Shown one piece after another: positions 37,301 to 47,500 of a stretch of DNA of 64,000 nt; within the stretch, counting starts at the first letter, position 1; each line of letters starts with the position of its first letter. A program made the translations under genes and the position numbers. Below the pieces are notes generated by a model. It saw only the letters and a list, made by a program, of their open reading frames with translations, ran no database searches and was not told the origin of the DNA. The stretch is from Mactromeris polynyma (Eukaryota > Mollusca > Bivalvia > Venerida > Mactridae): NCBI GenBank assembly GCA_032209605.1, contig JASFXZ010000010.1, forward strand, positions 7,895,385-7,959,384, in the 5' to 3' direction.

Positions 37301-37415
37301 TTGCAAGTTTTATTTGGAGGTTGTATTTATGTCGGAATACAATCAGAATAATTATATAAAGTTTTTTTAACTGTTGGTAGACAGTTTATTCATTACATCC
37401 CCGAGAATACGAGAA
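34384..37415 (+). mobile_element. pogo/Tigger-type DNA transposon, probable extent
   Basis: The transposase gene is flanked by a 17-bp motif, TTCTCGTATTCTCGGGG, at 34,386-34,402, and by its inverted copies at 37,198-37,214 and 37,399-37,415. The first inverted copy also shares some bases inward of the motif, so the right end may be near 37,214. The left copy is followed at once by a second half-copy (TTCTCATATTCTCG). I cannot see a clean TA target duplication, so the exact ends are uncertain. About 700 bp of non-coding sequence precedes the ORF and includes a CRE-type TGACGTCA near 34,653. Confidence 0.6.
35111..36904 (+). CDS. pogo/Tigger-family (DDE_1) transposase with C-terminal PHD-like finger
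   Basis: The intact 597-residue, single-exon frame has all transposase parts in order. Residues about 22-60 form a Psq-type helix-turn-helix (AYQAVKEKGWSVEKAARSFG). About 75-150 fits a CENP-B-like second DNA-binding region. The DDE_1 catalytic core follows with acidic residues D186 (YNVDETG), D296 (LLILDGHASH) and D332 (LQPLDVAVFGPFK), a DD35D arrangement. Residues 541-595 form a PHD-like zinc finger with cysteine pairs 541/544, 566/569, His574, Cys578 and 592/595, after a serine-rich linker and an acidic run (DSDDELDDD). The family cuts and pastes DNA at TA sites; a PHD finger usually reads histone tails, so it may steer integration or regulation. No stop or shift is seen, so the element is young, active or domesticated. 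The open frame at 36,427-36,795 on the other strand is a shadow. Confidence 0.93.
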   Translation: MYKHRPLQKKPSCVIGRSRSYDPHNMLLAYQAVKEKGWSVEKAARSFGIPAQTLRDRTRGAIDPYSCRTGPKTTLTMEEEETLVEHAEVMAQLGYGFSNRQFQHLAGELLNSLGRKKDNKSLSNNWLYAFLTRWSHRVASLSPRKLETARAKSTTPEAVDRYFENLGEIMDKYHLQEKPHLIYNVDETGIQPDHRPPNVIAKPGSNPQAVTSPRSTTTTLIGCVNALGNSIPPFFVFKGKRFYEDLLSGSTPGARGVMSDSGWSNSIIFRQYLQDHFLPHVGGGGTEDDPVLLILDGHASHVSPNLIEWAKERYLILFVLPAHTSHVLQPLDVAVFGPFKTYYYQECSTFMQRNMGQSVTRYEMAKLACKAYLKSTNPINIQAAFKKTGILPIDRNVVSQETLFPCESFREDHPVEKIAAIKSGKEAVQEFLRLKFEASQSSQSEVHQCLCKMRKISAKPRPGGRAITEDGYLDDLLTFDAATKENMAPKKFTAKSPIINTLILQQSPSPRPSTSGVNNRTNETGVSATDSDDELDDDVPCCVCGKTTPPTLRANPNIKIVTWAQCDSCDHWVHLSFCTEVRVVRRHSGFLCIHCQN

Positions 37416-37637
37416 AATTTCTAACAATATAATATTATAGTGACCGCTAACTTTTAGATTCGTGCCCCTTTGAACTAAAGTCATAAACTTATTGTAAACC
37501 ATATGAGGTCTGAAGGAACATTTGTTACGTATTTAGGCACGATTCTTGCATAAAAATCAATGAGGAATTTCCAGACCCTGCCCTGTCTCAATTAACGGTC
37601 TTAAATTGATGGAATAATACATAGTCATTATTTTTAC

Positions 37638-37764
37638 CAGGATATTTGAAATTATCCGACTTCACAGTCACAAATCTTTCCGCTGTCGACAACTCGCGAT
37701 CATCAATGAAGCGATTTGCCTTCTCAAATGCATCATCGCCGTCGAAAATCTTTACTAACGCCAT
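37638..37764 (-). CDS. Candidate first coding exon, unassigned
   Basis: Read on the minus strand, ATG at 37,764 lies in a good start context (gaaaATGG) and opens a 42-codon frame beginning MALVKIFDGDDAFEKANRF and containing DDRELSTAERFV. It ends at a GT donor (gtaaaa) in phase 1. Codon use and CpG content stand out from the AT-rich surroundings. Without splicing the frame stops after 58 codons. The following exons would lie to the left, beyond or within the transposon and satellite, and I could not find them. I do not recognise the protein. It is outside the probable right end of the transposon. Confidence 0.45.
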
Positions 37765-38000
37765 TTTCTTATTTAGACTTAAGATGGTACGTTACGGTCT
37801 TTAAATTCTTATCTAGCCGTTCTTCCCGGCACGTTACGGTAGGTGCCGTAAAAAAAACCATTTTGTGAAAATTACAACTCATGAATATTAATTTTAACTC
37901 CGCCTTGTACTTTCGTGGCTACGGACTTTCATAGCTACCAAAGAAGGTTCATCGTTTACGTCAGTTTGGACCGGAAGTGCCTAACAACATCCAAGAGTTA
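37765..38000. promoter_or_regulatory. Promoter-like, CpG-richer region
   Basis: It lies just upstream of the minus-strand start at 37,764. It has more CpG than its surroundings and contains ACCGGAAGTG (near 37,970), a strong ETS/GABP-type site common in housekeeping and bidirectional promoters. A tandem 'ggtacgttacgg'/'cacgttacggtaggt' pair sits at 37,786-37,842. Direction on the plus side is not established. Confidence 0.4.
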
Positions 38001-38752
38001 AAAATTAATCAATAAAAATAGTTCTTCACAGAAACTTGTTTTGTTTCTATTCAGGCAATATTATTGTAAATAAACACAAAATTGTTGTTAACCAAACGAA
38101 AGAAATCAATACTAAACATTCTTTTCAGAATTAAGTTTTCTTTAACCAGCGTAGTAATATTACATTACACAATATACGTACGGTGTTAACCTAGAAATTG
38201 ACTCGAACAAAAAAATATATAAATAAGAAGCCACATAATCATAACAAATATAGGAAACGTTGATTTGTTCGTGAAAATGGTCTGACTGATAATCAATGGT
38301 GAGTTGATTTTGACTGTTATTTATTCATATATATGTTTTGAAACATTTCAGCGTGTTTTGCAGGTCTTAAATTTTTGTTTGACGTAAAATTGTATGGTAC
38401 AATAATTAGAACATAACAGCCTGTTTCGGTCAAGGCCAAATGTCTTACCAACCTCACGTCTCACTCTCCATTCATAATTAAATCATGATCTAACCAAATT
38501 TTGCCTATTGCGACCATTTTTTGCTGAAAATGATAATTTGACTAAACAGCCAGAATAACCATTATAATTTATATAGCATATTATAATACTGTCAAGTTTA
38601 CTAAATATTAAACTCTTACCTAAACATTATAATTTATGTATAATTATATTTCTTGCATACCAGGCCGACATTTCCTTCTTTATACTGGTGCTGGACCCCC
38701 CCCCAGTAGTTGTATATAAATGGTTTATAAAAAAAATTGTATCTGTTTTCAG
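38001..38752. other. No further exon supported
   Basis: An ATG followed by a consensus donor (caatg|gtgagt near 38,299) could be a small 5' exon on the plus strand, but its phase does not fit the exon at 38,753. Confidence 0.35.
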
Positions 38753-38881
38753 CCTGTGGCTATGTCGCTGACAAAATCGGCAGGCTGTGCTCAGGTAAAA
38801 GCAAACAGGATGAGGCTGTAAAACCTATTTCTGAGAGGAAATGTGTCCTTAGTAATGGAGTAGGTCCTCAGGGCCAGGCTG
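38753..38881 (+). CDS. Coding exon of a PPxY-tail protein (penultimate exon)
   Basis: The acceptor 'atctgttttcag' and the donor gtatgt frame a 129-nt exon. The open frame needs one base from the previous exon (phase 1 entry) and encodes 42 residues beginning CGYVADKIGRLCSGKSKQ, with three cysteines and many lysines. It exits in phase 1 into the exon at 41,807. In-frame ATG is absent, so the start lies upstream; the exon at 9407 is the only phase-compatible one I found. The protein is not recognised. Confidence 0.5.
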
Positions 38882-38950
38882 GTATGTTTCTTGTTTATAG
38901 TTTTAAGAAAATGTTCTCTGTTATAAGCAATTCAACCACTATGACCTATT

Positions 38951-40960
38951 GACAGACATACATCCACTATATCACATTGACAGACATACTCCCTCTATGT
39001 CACATTGACAAACATACTTCCACTATATCACATTGACAGACATACTCCCTCTATGTCACATTGACAAACATACTTCCACTATCTCACATTGACAGACATA
39101 CACCCACTATATCACATTGACATACATAAACCCACTATGTCACATTGACAGACAAACACCCTCTATATCACATTGACAGACATACACGCTCTATGTCACA
39201 TTGACAGACATACACCCTCTATGTTACATTGACAGACATACATCCTCTATGTCACATTGACAAACATACACCCACTATATCACATTGTCATTCGTACACT
39301 CTCTATATCACATTGACAGACATACACCCTCTATATCACATTGAAATACATACACTCTCTATACCACATTGTCAGACATACACCCACTATATCACATTGA
39401 CAGACATACACCCACTATATCACATTGACAGACATACACCCTCTATATCACATTGACAGACATACACCCTCTATATCACATTGACAGACATACACCCACT
39501 ATATCACATTGAAATACATATACTCTCTATACCACATTGTCAGACATACACCCTCTATATCACATTGACAGACATACACCCACTATATCACATTGACAGA
39601 CATACACCCACTATATCACATTGACAGACATACACCCTCTATGTCACATTGACAGACATACACCCTCTATGTCACATTGACATACATGCAACCACTTTAT
39701 CACATTGACAGACATACACCCTCTATGTCAAATGAACAGGAGTACAGCCACTAGGTCAAATTGACAGACATATGCCCTCTATGTCACATTGACAGGCATA
39801 CAGCCACTAGGTCAAATTGACAGACATATGCTCTCTATGTCACATTGACAGGCATACAGCCACTAGGTCAAATTGATAGACATATGCCCTCTATGTCACA
39901 TTGACAGCATACAGCCAATAGGTCAAATTGATAGACATATGCCCTCTTTGTCACATAGACAGGCATTCAGCCACTAGGTCAAATTGATAGACATATGCCC
40001 TCTTTGTCACATTGACAGGCATACAGCCACTAGGTCAAATTGATAGACATATGCCCTCTTTGTCACATTGACAGGCATACAGCCACTAGGTCAAATTGAT
40101 AGACATATGCCCTCTTTGTCACATAGACAGGCATACAGCCACTAGGTCAAATTCATAGACATATGCCCTCTTTGTCACATTGACAGGCATACAGCCACTA
40201 GGTCAAATTCAAAGACATATGCCCTCTTTGTCACATTGACAGGCATACAGCCACTAGGTCAAATTCATAGACATATGCCCTCTTGGTCACATTGACAGGC
40301 ATACAGCCAATAGGTCAAATTGACAGGCATATGCCCTCTATGTCACATTGACAGGCATACAGCCACTAGGTCAAATTGATAGACATATGCCCTCTATGTC
40401 ACATTGACAGGCATACAGCCACTAGGTCAAATTGATAGACATATGCCCTCTTTGTCACATTGACAGGCATACAGCCACTAGGTCAAATTGATAGGCATAT
40501 GCCCTCTTTGTCACATTGACAGGCATACAGCCACTAGGTCAGATTGTTAGACATATGCCCTCTTTGTCACATTGACAGGCATACAGCCACTAGGTCAAAT
40601 TGATAGACATATGCCCTCTTTGTCATATTGACAGGCATACAGCCACTAGGTCAAATTGATAGACATATGCCCTCTTTGTCACATTGACAGGCATACAGCC
40701 ACTAGGTCAAATTGATAGACATATGCCCTCTTTGTCACATTGACAGGCATACAGCCACTAGGTCAAATTGATAGACATATGTCCTCTTTGTCACATAGAC
40801 AGGCATACAGCCACTAGGTCAAATTAATAGACATATGCCCTCTTTGTCACATAGACAGGCATATGCCCACTATGTGACATTGACAGCAACACAGTCATTC
40901 GATCAAATTGACTGTAACATGACAGGCATACACCCTCTATGGACATACACCCTCTATGTC
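38951..40960. repeat. 28-bp minisatellite that turns into a 56-bp dimer array
   Basis: The left part (to about 39,720) repeats a 28-bp unit, for example 'cattgacagacatacaccct' plus 'ctatatca'. The right part alternates two diverged 28-mers, one with 'ggcatacagccactaggtca' and one with 'agacatatgccctctttgtc', making a 56-bp higher-order unit repeated many times up to about 40,870. It lies wholly inside the intron between the exons at 38,753 and 41,807. Confidence 0.96.
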
Positions 40961-41217
40961 ACTTTGACAGACGTGTAGCAGCTAGGAACTGCATGTATGG
41001 GTCACAATATTGGGTTTTGGTATGTTAATGTAAAGTTTACAATATTTTTCATATTTCTCATGCCCAAATGTCTTCTACTGCAGGTATCGCTCACTATTAC
41101 ATAATACATGTATGGCATTTCAGGATGTAAATATATTATGTTATTGAACTATTCTTTGTTATATGCATGGTTTACTGAACACAATGCATCCAAAGTCATT
41201 TGTCCTCCACCCATGCC

Positions 41218-41414
41218 GTGCGTTCGGTTAAGGCTAACACTCGCACGAGTAAGAAACTGTGCACGCACTTTGCAACTGAACGCTCTGTTTGCCAAAAAGT
41301 ACGCGCCCACTGTGCGCCCACTCGCTCGAGCATCTCCGAGGTAGCTTGCGAAGGGGCTGTAAAATGCGTGCACAGTTTCTTACTCGTGCGAGTGTTAGCC
41401 TTAACCGAACGCAC
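41218..41414. mobile_element. Fold-back element with perfect 50-bp inverted repeats
   Basis: 41,218-41,267 and 41,365-41,414 are exact reverse complements over 50 bp (starting gtgcgttcggttaaggctaa), separated by 97 bp. It is clearly richer in GC and CpG than its surroundings. No target duplication is obvious. The four short open frames here are by-products of the palindrome. Confidence 0.9.
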
Positions 41415-41806
41415 AGCTGATTTGTGTGGATAAGTTGTCAGTTGCTTGTATTGGAAAAGTTTGGTAACGCAGGAGCACTGGTTAGGTCAACTAATGGCCG
41501 TATGTAGCTGAATATTGGTGGGAATTGGCATATAACCCAAAACAAACAAATATATACATGGCTATAGTTTGCCAACTCTGTAAGTTCTTGATGTTTGAGC
41601 TAATATTATGCACTGTGAAGCCCAAACCGTATATTTTTCTGTTATGAACTATAAAAATGATTATAAAAATGCTATGGATGTTAATTTTCATGCTGTTAAA
41701 AAAGATATGCCAATGTAGTGTGTGTGGTATTTATACATGGTATTATATTTTGGACAACTGCTGTACCTTTCATAGTTGTGTAATTATTCCCATTACTTCA
41801 TTACAG

Positions 41807-41895
41807 GTCAGCCTCAGAGTTATGAATCATCTCAATACACCAAAGGACCAATTCCAGATTCTCCACCACCACCTTATTATTCAGCAACAACATAA
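41807..41895 (+). CDS. Terminal coding exon with PPxY motif
   Basis: The acceptor 'cccattacttcattacag' precedes a frame that joins the exon at 38,753 in phase 1. It encodes GQPQSYESSQYTKGP then PDSPPPPYYSATT and a stop (TAA at 41,893). PPPPYY contains a PPxY motif, the standard ligand of WW domains such as those of NEDD4-family ubiquitin ligases. Such tails are usual in small membrane adaptor proteins, but no membrane segment has been found in the exons seen here. Confidence 0.6.
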
Positions 41896-42003
41896 ACATG
41901 TAATCAGTCAACAACGCTTAAGCCATGGAAGAATTGTTTTAAAGAGCAGTGAACAACATGCGACTTAGCCGAAAACAAGATGGTTATTATTAAGTATATA
42001 TGA

Positions 42004-42237
42004 GTGCTGCTATGGGATTTACAACCTCTTCTGTAAGTGACATCATTTCAAGAAAATGCAACATGTGATGTCACTATTTGCAAGCAGGAAACAATATTTA
42101 CTTCATTTGGTAACTTCGTTTTCATTTTGCCATGTGGGGAAAATATTGCATACTGTCAGTACATGGTGACGTCACATGTGAAGTTTTCTGGAAATGACGT
42201 CACTTAAAGAAGAGGTTGGAAATCGTACAGCGGTGCA
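42004..42237. mobile_element. Fold-back MITE in the 3' UTR
   Basis: The left arm ('tgctgctatgggatttacaa', 'cctcttctgtaagtgacatc') and the reverse complement of the right arm ('accgctgtacgatttccaac', 'cctcttctttaagtgacgtc') align over about 72 bp at roughly 80 percent identity, with a loop of about 90 bp. The right arm holds two TGACGTCA sites. Confidence 0.75.
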
Positions 42238-43207
42238 ACATTATTGTATTCAAACACCAATGACAAGGCATTATAAATTCATTTTATGCAACTTTGTATT
42301 TTTGTGCAATGCTAAGACTGTAGTATATGTGTGTATAACACATATGTACATAATCAATATATTACACACTGGAATTTAAATCTTCGTTCTCATTGTATTG
42401 TTATTCATTTATATATGTGTAATTTGTTTTTCCTTTATATGTTCGTGATTGATTTAATGACCTCGGTGACTGAAACATTTTACCTCTTGCTCAAGTTTAC
42501 AGACTTGTAAAGAAGCACACTTCTTCCTGTTTATTCACTATTTTGGCTTAGTTGATTTACCATATAATGCATCTCCCTTATTGTGATGATTTGAAAATTG
42601 TATCAGTAAGTATGATAGACTTGAAAGATGGACGTATTATGTTTTAGTCATTAGATTATTTCTCAGGCAGATTATGACTCATTTGTTCAAAATTGTAATT
42701 TTACAGCAGAACATTTGTTGATGTTGCTGAGCAACTGTCTGTGAAATGAAATGGGTACATGTACCAGTATTCCAATTTTTATTGATACTTTTTATGTGGT
42801 TTTAACTTTTAATCCTTTTATTCTACTGTTGTTTTTATTCTGATTGTTGTGTCAGAACTGGTATTTAATTTGCTGGTTGAATATTCCATTTTTTGTTACT
42901 TGAAGGAACATTAATTCTGGCCTTTTTATCCATCAACTTTTAATATGGAATATTGAAAAATAGAAGTTTTGTGTAATATTGTTGCCAATGTTTATACATT
43001 AATGAAAAATCTTAATCTGATACAAGCATTTTACAAATGTTTACTATAAATAATTGTAAAAAAGGGTGCAGTTATTGGTTAAAATTATACTGAATGGATT
43101 TATTTATCAAATCAAAGGTATTTGTTATAGGGTTGTGTCCTCTTGATGACACTGTCTAAATCGGTGTTTGCAGTTTACTCAGGATATTGTTGTTTTTAAT
43201 TAATTTT

Positions 43208-43213
43208 AATAAA
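43208..43213 (+). terminator. Polyadenylation signal AATAAA (PPxY gene)
   Basis: A canonical signal in a suitable place, about 1.3 kb after the stop codon. Confidence 0.5.
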
Positions 43214-43553
43214 GTGTAATTTGAATTGTTCTGTATTTCTTGATTATGTTCCACAAATTGGTGCGAGAATATATGGTGTATACTATTTAACATGGGTTAA
43301 TGACAGAGAACCTCTTGCTAAAGTAGACCATGTACCAAGTAAGTTCATGCAGTCACTTGAATGATGAATGATTTCATTTGTTTCAAATATCTGACTCCTG
43401 GTCTATTAGGGTAAGTATGTTGCAAGTTAAATCATGTACCTGGAAAAGTTTGAATAATAGTCTCATAAATGTTGGTCAGACCTTTCAGACTAAGATGAGA
43501 ACTATGTTATGAAGAATTAAAAGCAAACACAAAATTAAACTGTAATACATAAC

Positions 43554-43559
43554 TTTATT
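43554..43559 (-). terminator. Polyadenylation signal AATAAA (homeobox gene)
   Basis: Read on the minus strand, it follows the homeobox stop codon by about 520 bases. The opposing AATAAA at 43,208 implies tail-to-tail genes about 340 bp apart. Confidence 0.5.
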
Positions 43560-44075
43560 TTCACTCATTTACCACTGGTCATCTTGTGCATACATTGAAT
43601 ATGTAAATGAATTGAATGCTCAGAATTCAGCTCAAACATGCATTATATACATATGTGATCATACAATTAAATTTTATTTAAACAACACAAGGCAGTTGAT
43701 TCCATGTATATTGATCATAACGGAAATGTCTTTGATTTTGCATTCTGGGTAATAGTGATAACATGTAACAGTATGTACAAAATATGATGACATTGTTTTA
43801 ATACAGCCATATGATAGCAATGCATTTAATTAACGTAATCACGCTTAAAGTTTGAAATATTTCAATACTGATGAAATCATAACGTAGCACAAATGTTTCT
43901 TTTAAAGAATTAACAAAACTGACTTGTCCATTGAAAACAGTAGTCAATACACAGAGCACATACAAAAAATGTTCAATCACTTATGACGGATATCATCCAT
44001 TATGGTTACCATGGAAACTACACGCTTAGCACATTATAAATATATACAAACAGACTGCGGTTACTATGGAAACAA

Positions 44076-44597
44076 TTACAATGAATCACTCGAAGAATCG
44101 AACACGAATCCAGAATCCTCTTCCTCATACGTAGCACCTGTCACTTCAGGCTTATCAGCACAAAGTTTCACACTATCAGAACTTCTCCTGTCTGTCGTCT
44201 GAAGTTCAGTCATAGAACAATCAGTCCATCTTTTGGCGGGAACTGTCATGATGTATGGTTTCTTGGGCACTTCCTGTCTTCTGCTTCCTTCAGAGTTCCA
44301 CTCTCTATTTGTATCTGATGCACTGAATCTGAACATTCCCTTTAAGAAGCCGTTTACGTCTGAATTTTCTTGTATGTCCGGTCTTGTTTCAGACGTGTTC
44401 ATTGGTTGAAAGCGATAGTTGTAAGCACCATTACAAGTGTAAGCAGACGGGTACCAGTTTACACCAAGACAATGTGGGTTGTACATCAGATTGGTGGAGT
44501 ATGTTGAGATGTGTTGGTGACCATTTGGTACAGAATCTGCCAAGCGAGGAATTACTACAGGATTCTGTGTAGAAGCAGAAGCCGTTATTTCCACAGT
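44076..44597 (-). CDS. Homeobox gene exon 4 (C-terminal region)
   Basis: The acceptor 'gtttctatttcag' precedes 174 codons including the stop. The sequence is rich in Tyr, Asn, Ser and Pro (for example STYSTNLMYNPHCLG), consistent with a transactivation region, and ends in an acidic serine-rich tail. Confidence 0.85.
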   Translation of the reverse strand, partial: TVEITASASTQNPVVIPRLADSVPNGHQHISTYSTNLMYNPHCLGVNWYPSAYTCNGAYNYRFQPMNTSETRPDIQENSDVNGFLKGMFRFSASDTNREWNSEGSRRQEVPKKPYIMTVPAKRWTDCSMTELQTTDRRSSDSVKLCADKPEVTGATYEEEDSGFVFDSSSDSL

Positions 44598-47500
44598 CTG
44601 AAATAGAAACAGGAAATCAACTATCTAGAATAATTACATAATCATGAATGTCTTCCAATATGTCCTGTAATGGTTCAGAATTGAAAACAAAATATTAATA
44701 AGTCTACGGAACAAGTCAGGCGCGTAGCTGCCTTTACGCCAAAAAGCCCGGGCTTGCACATTATTTTCCCGATTTTACTTTTCTTCATATCAAAAAAATA
44801 CAAAAATCAGTTAGTACTCTTTTAGTATTTTTATGAAAACTTTTCAGAAGAAGTTACGTCGAAATACGCCTATGTGCTTCATAATTCAAGATTATTGTGG
44901 TTTGTTATTGTTTACAATTGTTGTTGTCGTATAAAGTGGGATCCCCGCATTGTATAAGTATCGAAATTTGCCATAAGAAGCCGATTGGTCGATATCTACT
45001 ACTTTTAAATCATACAAGATGACAAAAGAGGATAATGATAAAACTTTACAACATATCTGAAGAAGTAAATTTCGAAATATGTCTCTGTAATTTGAATATT
45101 TAGATTTTATTGTTATGATTTATCGTTGTCGTCTAAAGTAGTGTTTCCGTTTCGTAGTCGGGTACCAGACTATCCACATCATTGATCAGCGCACAAGCTT
45201 CTTGCTTAAGTAAGAGAAATTGTAAACAAAAAGAGGTATCAATATTGCGCTGACGAATGAAACTCGGTCAATCTATAAGCCGCAATTTGTCTCGAAAAAT
45301 CCGGCTAAAAAGGCATCAGATGTCACCATTTACATTCAACGGTTTCAACATTTTCTGGGGGGGGGGGGCATGCCCCCAGACACCCCTAGCATATTGGCGG
45401 CTTTGCCGCTCATTCAGGCTTGCACATAGATTTCGGTGCAGCTACGCGCCTGCAAGTAATTATCAAGTCTGAGGATGGAGTGTGGTACTCAAACCAAATT
45501 AATTCTCCTATATCTTATAATAACCATGAAATCTCACAGGAAATGGACGAAGAAGAATATTCAGCACTCATTGTGACATTTTCCACAATCAGAAGTTCCA
45601 TATTAGACCAATACAAGTTTGTTATGTAATTTTAGTGCTGAATGTAGGTATTGGTTATGATCCCGGACCAAGGCATTTCAATTAGACAGACAAGTCACTG
45701 CATGTTTTACTATTTCCAAGTACATTCACCTCCAAGTGAACCCGTTTGCTTCAACAAAATGATGTTTCTTATCTTTCAAATGCAGTCGTTGAACTTGGTT
45801 AATTATTAATAAGTTTAATTGCTTCCAATATATCTTTGATGTTAATGTTACTTTTTATAAACTTTGCCCTATCGTATAGGTGTGTGAAGCTAGCTACTAT
45901 TCAACATTCAACTTTCGCAATTTACATATTCAGATTCAAACTTTCGCTTCCATTTATTTATCCAACTTTTATCATTCGATTTTCTATCCCATTTATTTGT
46001 TCAACATTCAACTAAGGAAGAGACGATAGTTGAAGTTGAATAAGTAAATAGGGCGAAAGTTAAATGACACTAGTTGGTACAGGTAGTTGAAGAAGTAAAT
46101 AGGGCGAAATTTGAATGTTGAAAGTTGAATAAGTAAATGACACTAGTTGGTACAGGTAGTTGAAGAAGTAAATAGGGCGAAATTTGAATGTTGAAAGTTG
46201 AATAAGTAAATGACACTAGTTGGTACAGGTAGTTGAAGAAATAAATAGTGCGAAAGTTGAAAGTTAATTAAGTTATATATAGGGCGAATTTGAAAGTTGA
46301 ATAAGTAAATAAGAAGAAAGTTGCATGTTGAATAAGTAAAAAGGGTGAAAGTTGATTAAGTAAATGGAGTTAAAGTTGAGTAATTAATGGAGTGAAAGTT
46401 GAGTAAGTAAATGGAGCGAAAGTTGAAAGTTGATTATGTAAAAGGGCGAAAGCTGATTAAAAGCGCTCAAAATGGCTTCAGTCGACACTGTAGAATATAG
46501 AGGGAGCAGTTGATATTTTTGGCTATAATTTTTTTAATTTTCAAATGATCTTAAAACTACAGGTGGAATAACAAACTGTAATTTGTTACCTTTCTAGATA
46601 TTTTTTTTAAATATTTTGGCGGGGGAATTTATATTTAACCACATATTCATATTGAATATAGTGTAATTCGGCCGAAAAAATTGTAATCTGAAGAAATATG
46701 CTTGAAGACACAAAAAACATACAGGCGGAATTAAAAAAGAAAAAAAAATATCCTTATTTTAAAGATATCGTGTAATAAAACTTCAATTGAAATTTAGGCG
46801 GGGGAATTTAGAGTTTAGAGTCATTTTTTGGACCGTTCGGCATTATATACGGAGTTTCGCGGAGATTACCGATCTTTCGAATTTTCTTTAGCGTCCGGAC
46901 TAGTGTTTTATGTTCGTGTGTGTTATCATTTATTCCCCCCCCCTCCTTTGCCACTCATGGGAAGGAATAACATTTTGTCACACAGACCTGATCCATAGCG
47001 TAAACACTTCTTAAAACAAAACATAAGGAGGTCTTGCTACACAAATCCCGAGATAACCGTGAATATAAACACTTATTTATTGTATTGTTAATAAACTTTC
47101 AATAATGGTGGATACATTACACATTGATGAAAATCTAACAAAAATGTTAATGCAAATATAAATCATTATACAAATCTGCGATACGTTGCAATGTGGAAAA
47201 GTATATATGAAAATATATTTTACGCGGTATAACTATTAGCGTACACAAAGTAGACCCTATCTTGCGTATATAAAGTACCCAAAATTAGTTTGGAATTGTA
47301 ATTTTAATTTGAAATTGCATGACAAAGTGTTTATTGCACATGCTAAGTGAAACGAATTCCTTGTTTTTTTCTATTTTGTTTGATAAGAAAATATTTGCCT
47401 AACACCACGGATATGAATATGTCCGAGCTAACACATAGGTTAATTTTCAATAATAAAATAATCTCGTATTTCATCAACAAAATCGAACTTCAGTAGTTTT

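Larger units (their letters stand above)
41896..43230 (+). other. Probable 3' UTR of the PPxY gene
   Basis: No exon or open frame of note follows the stop. An AATAAA signal lies at 43,208-43,213 and is followed by T- and GT-rich sequence. This gives a 3' UTR of about 1.3 kb. Confidence 0.5.

Noticed and set aside
39229..39456. 75-codon frame with repeated TDIHPLCHI-like text
   Set aside because: It is translation of the 28-bp minisatellite; the three-frame cycling of a 28-bp unit explains the pattern.
20152..40960. CRISPR-like array
   Set aside because: The repeats are contiguous with no unique spacers, and the DNA is animal. They are a satellite and a minisatellite.
41108..41433. Overlapping open frames on both strands around 41.1-41.4 kb
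   Set aside because: They come from the GC-rich palindromic element, which opens both strands symmetrically.
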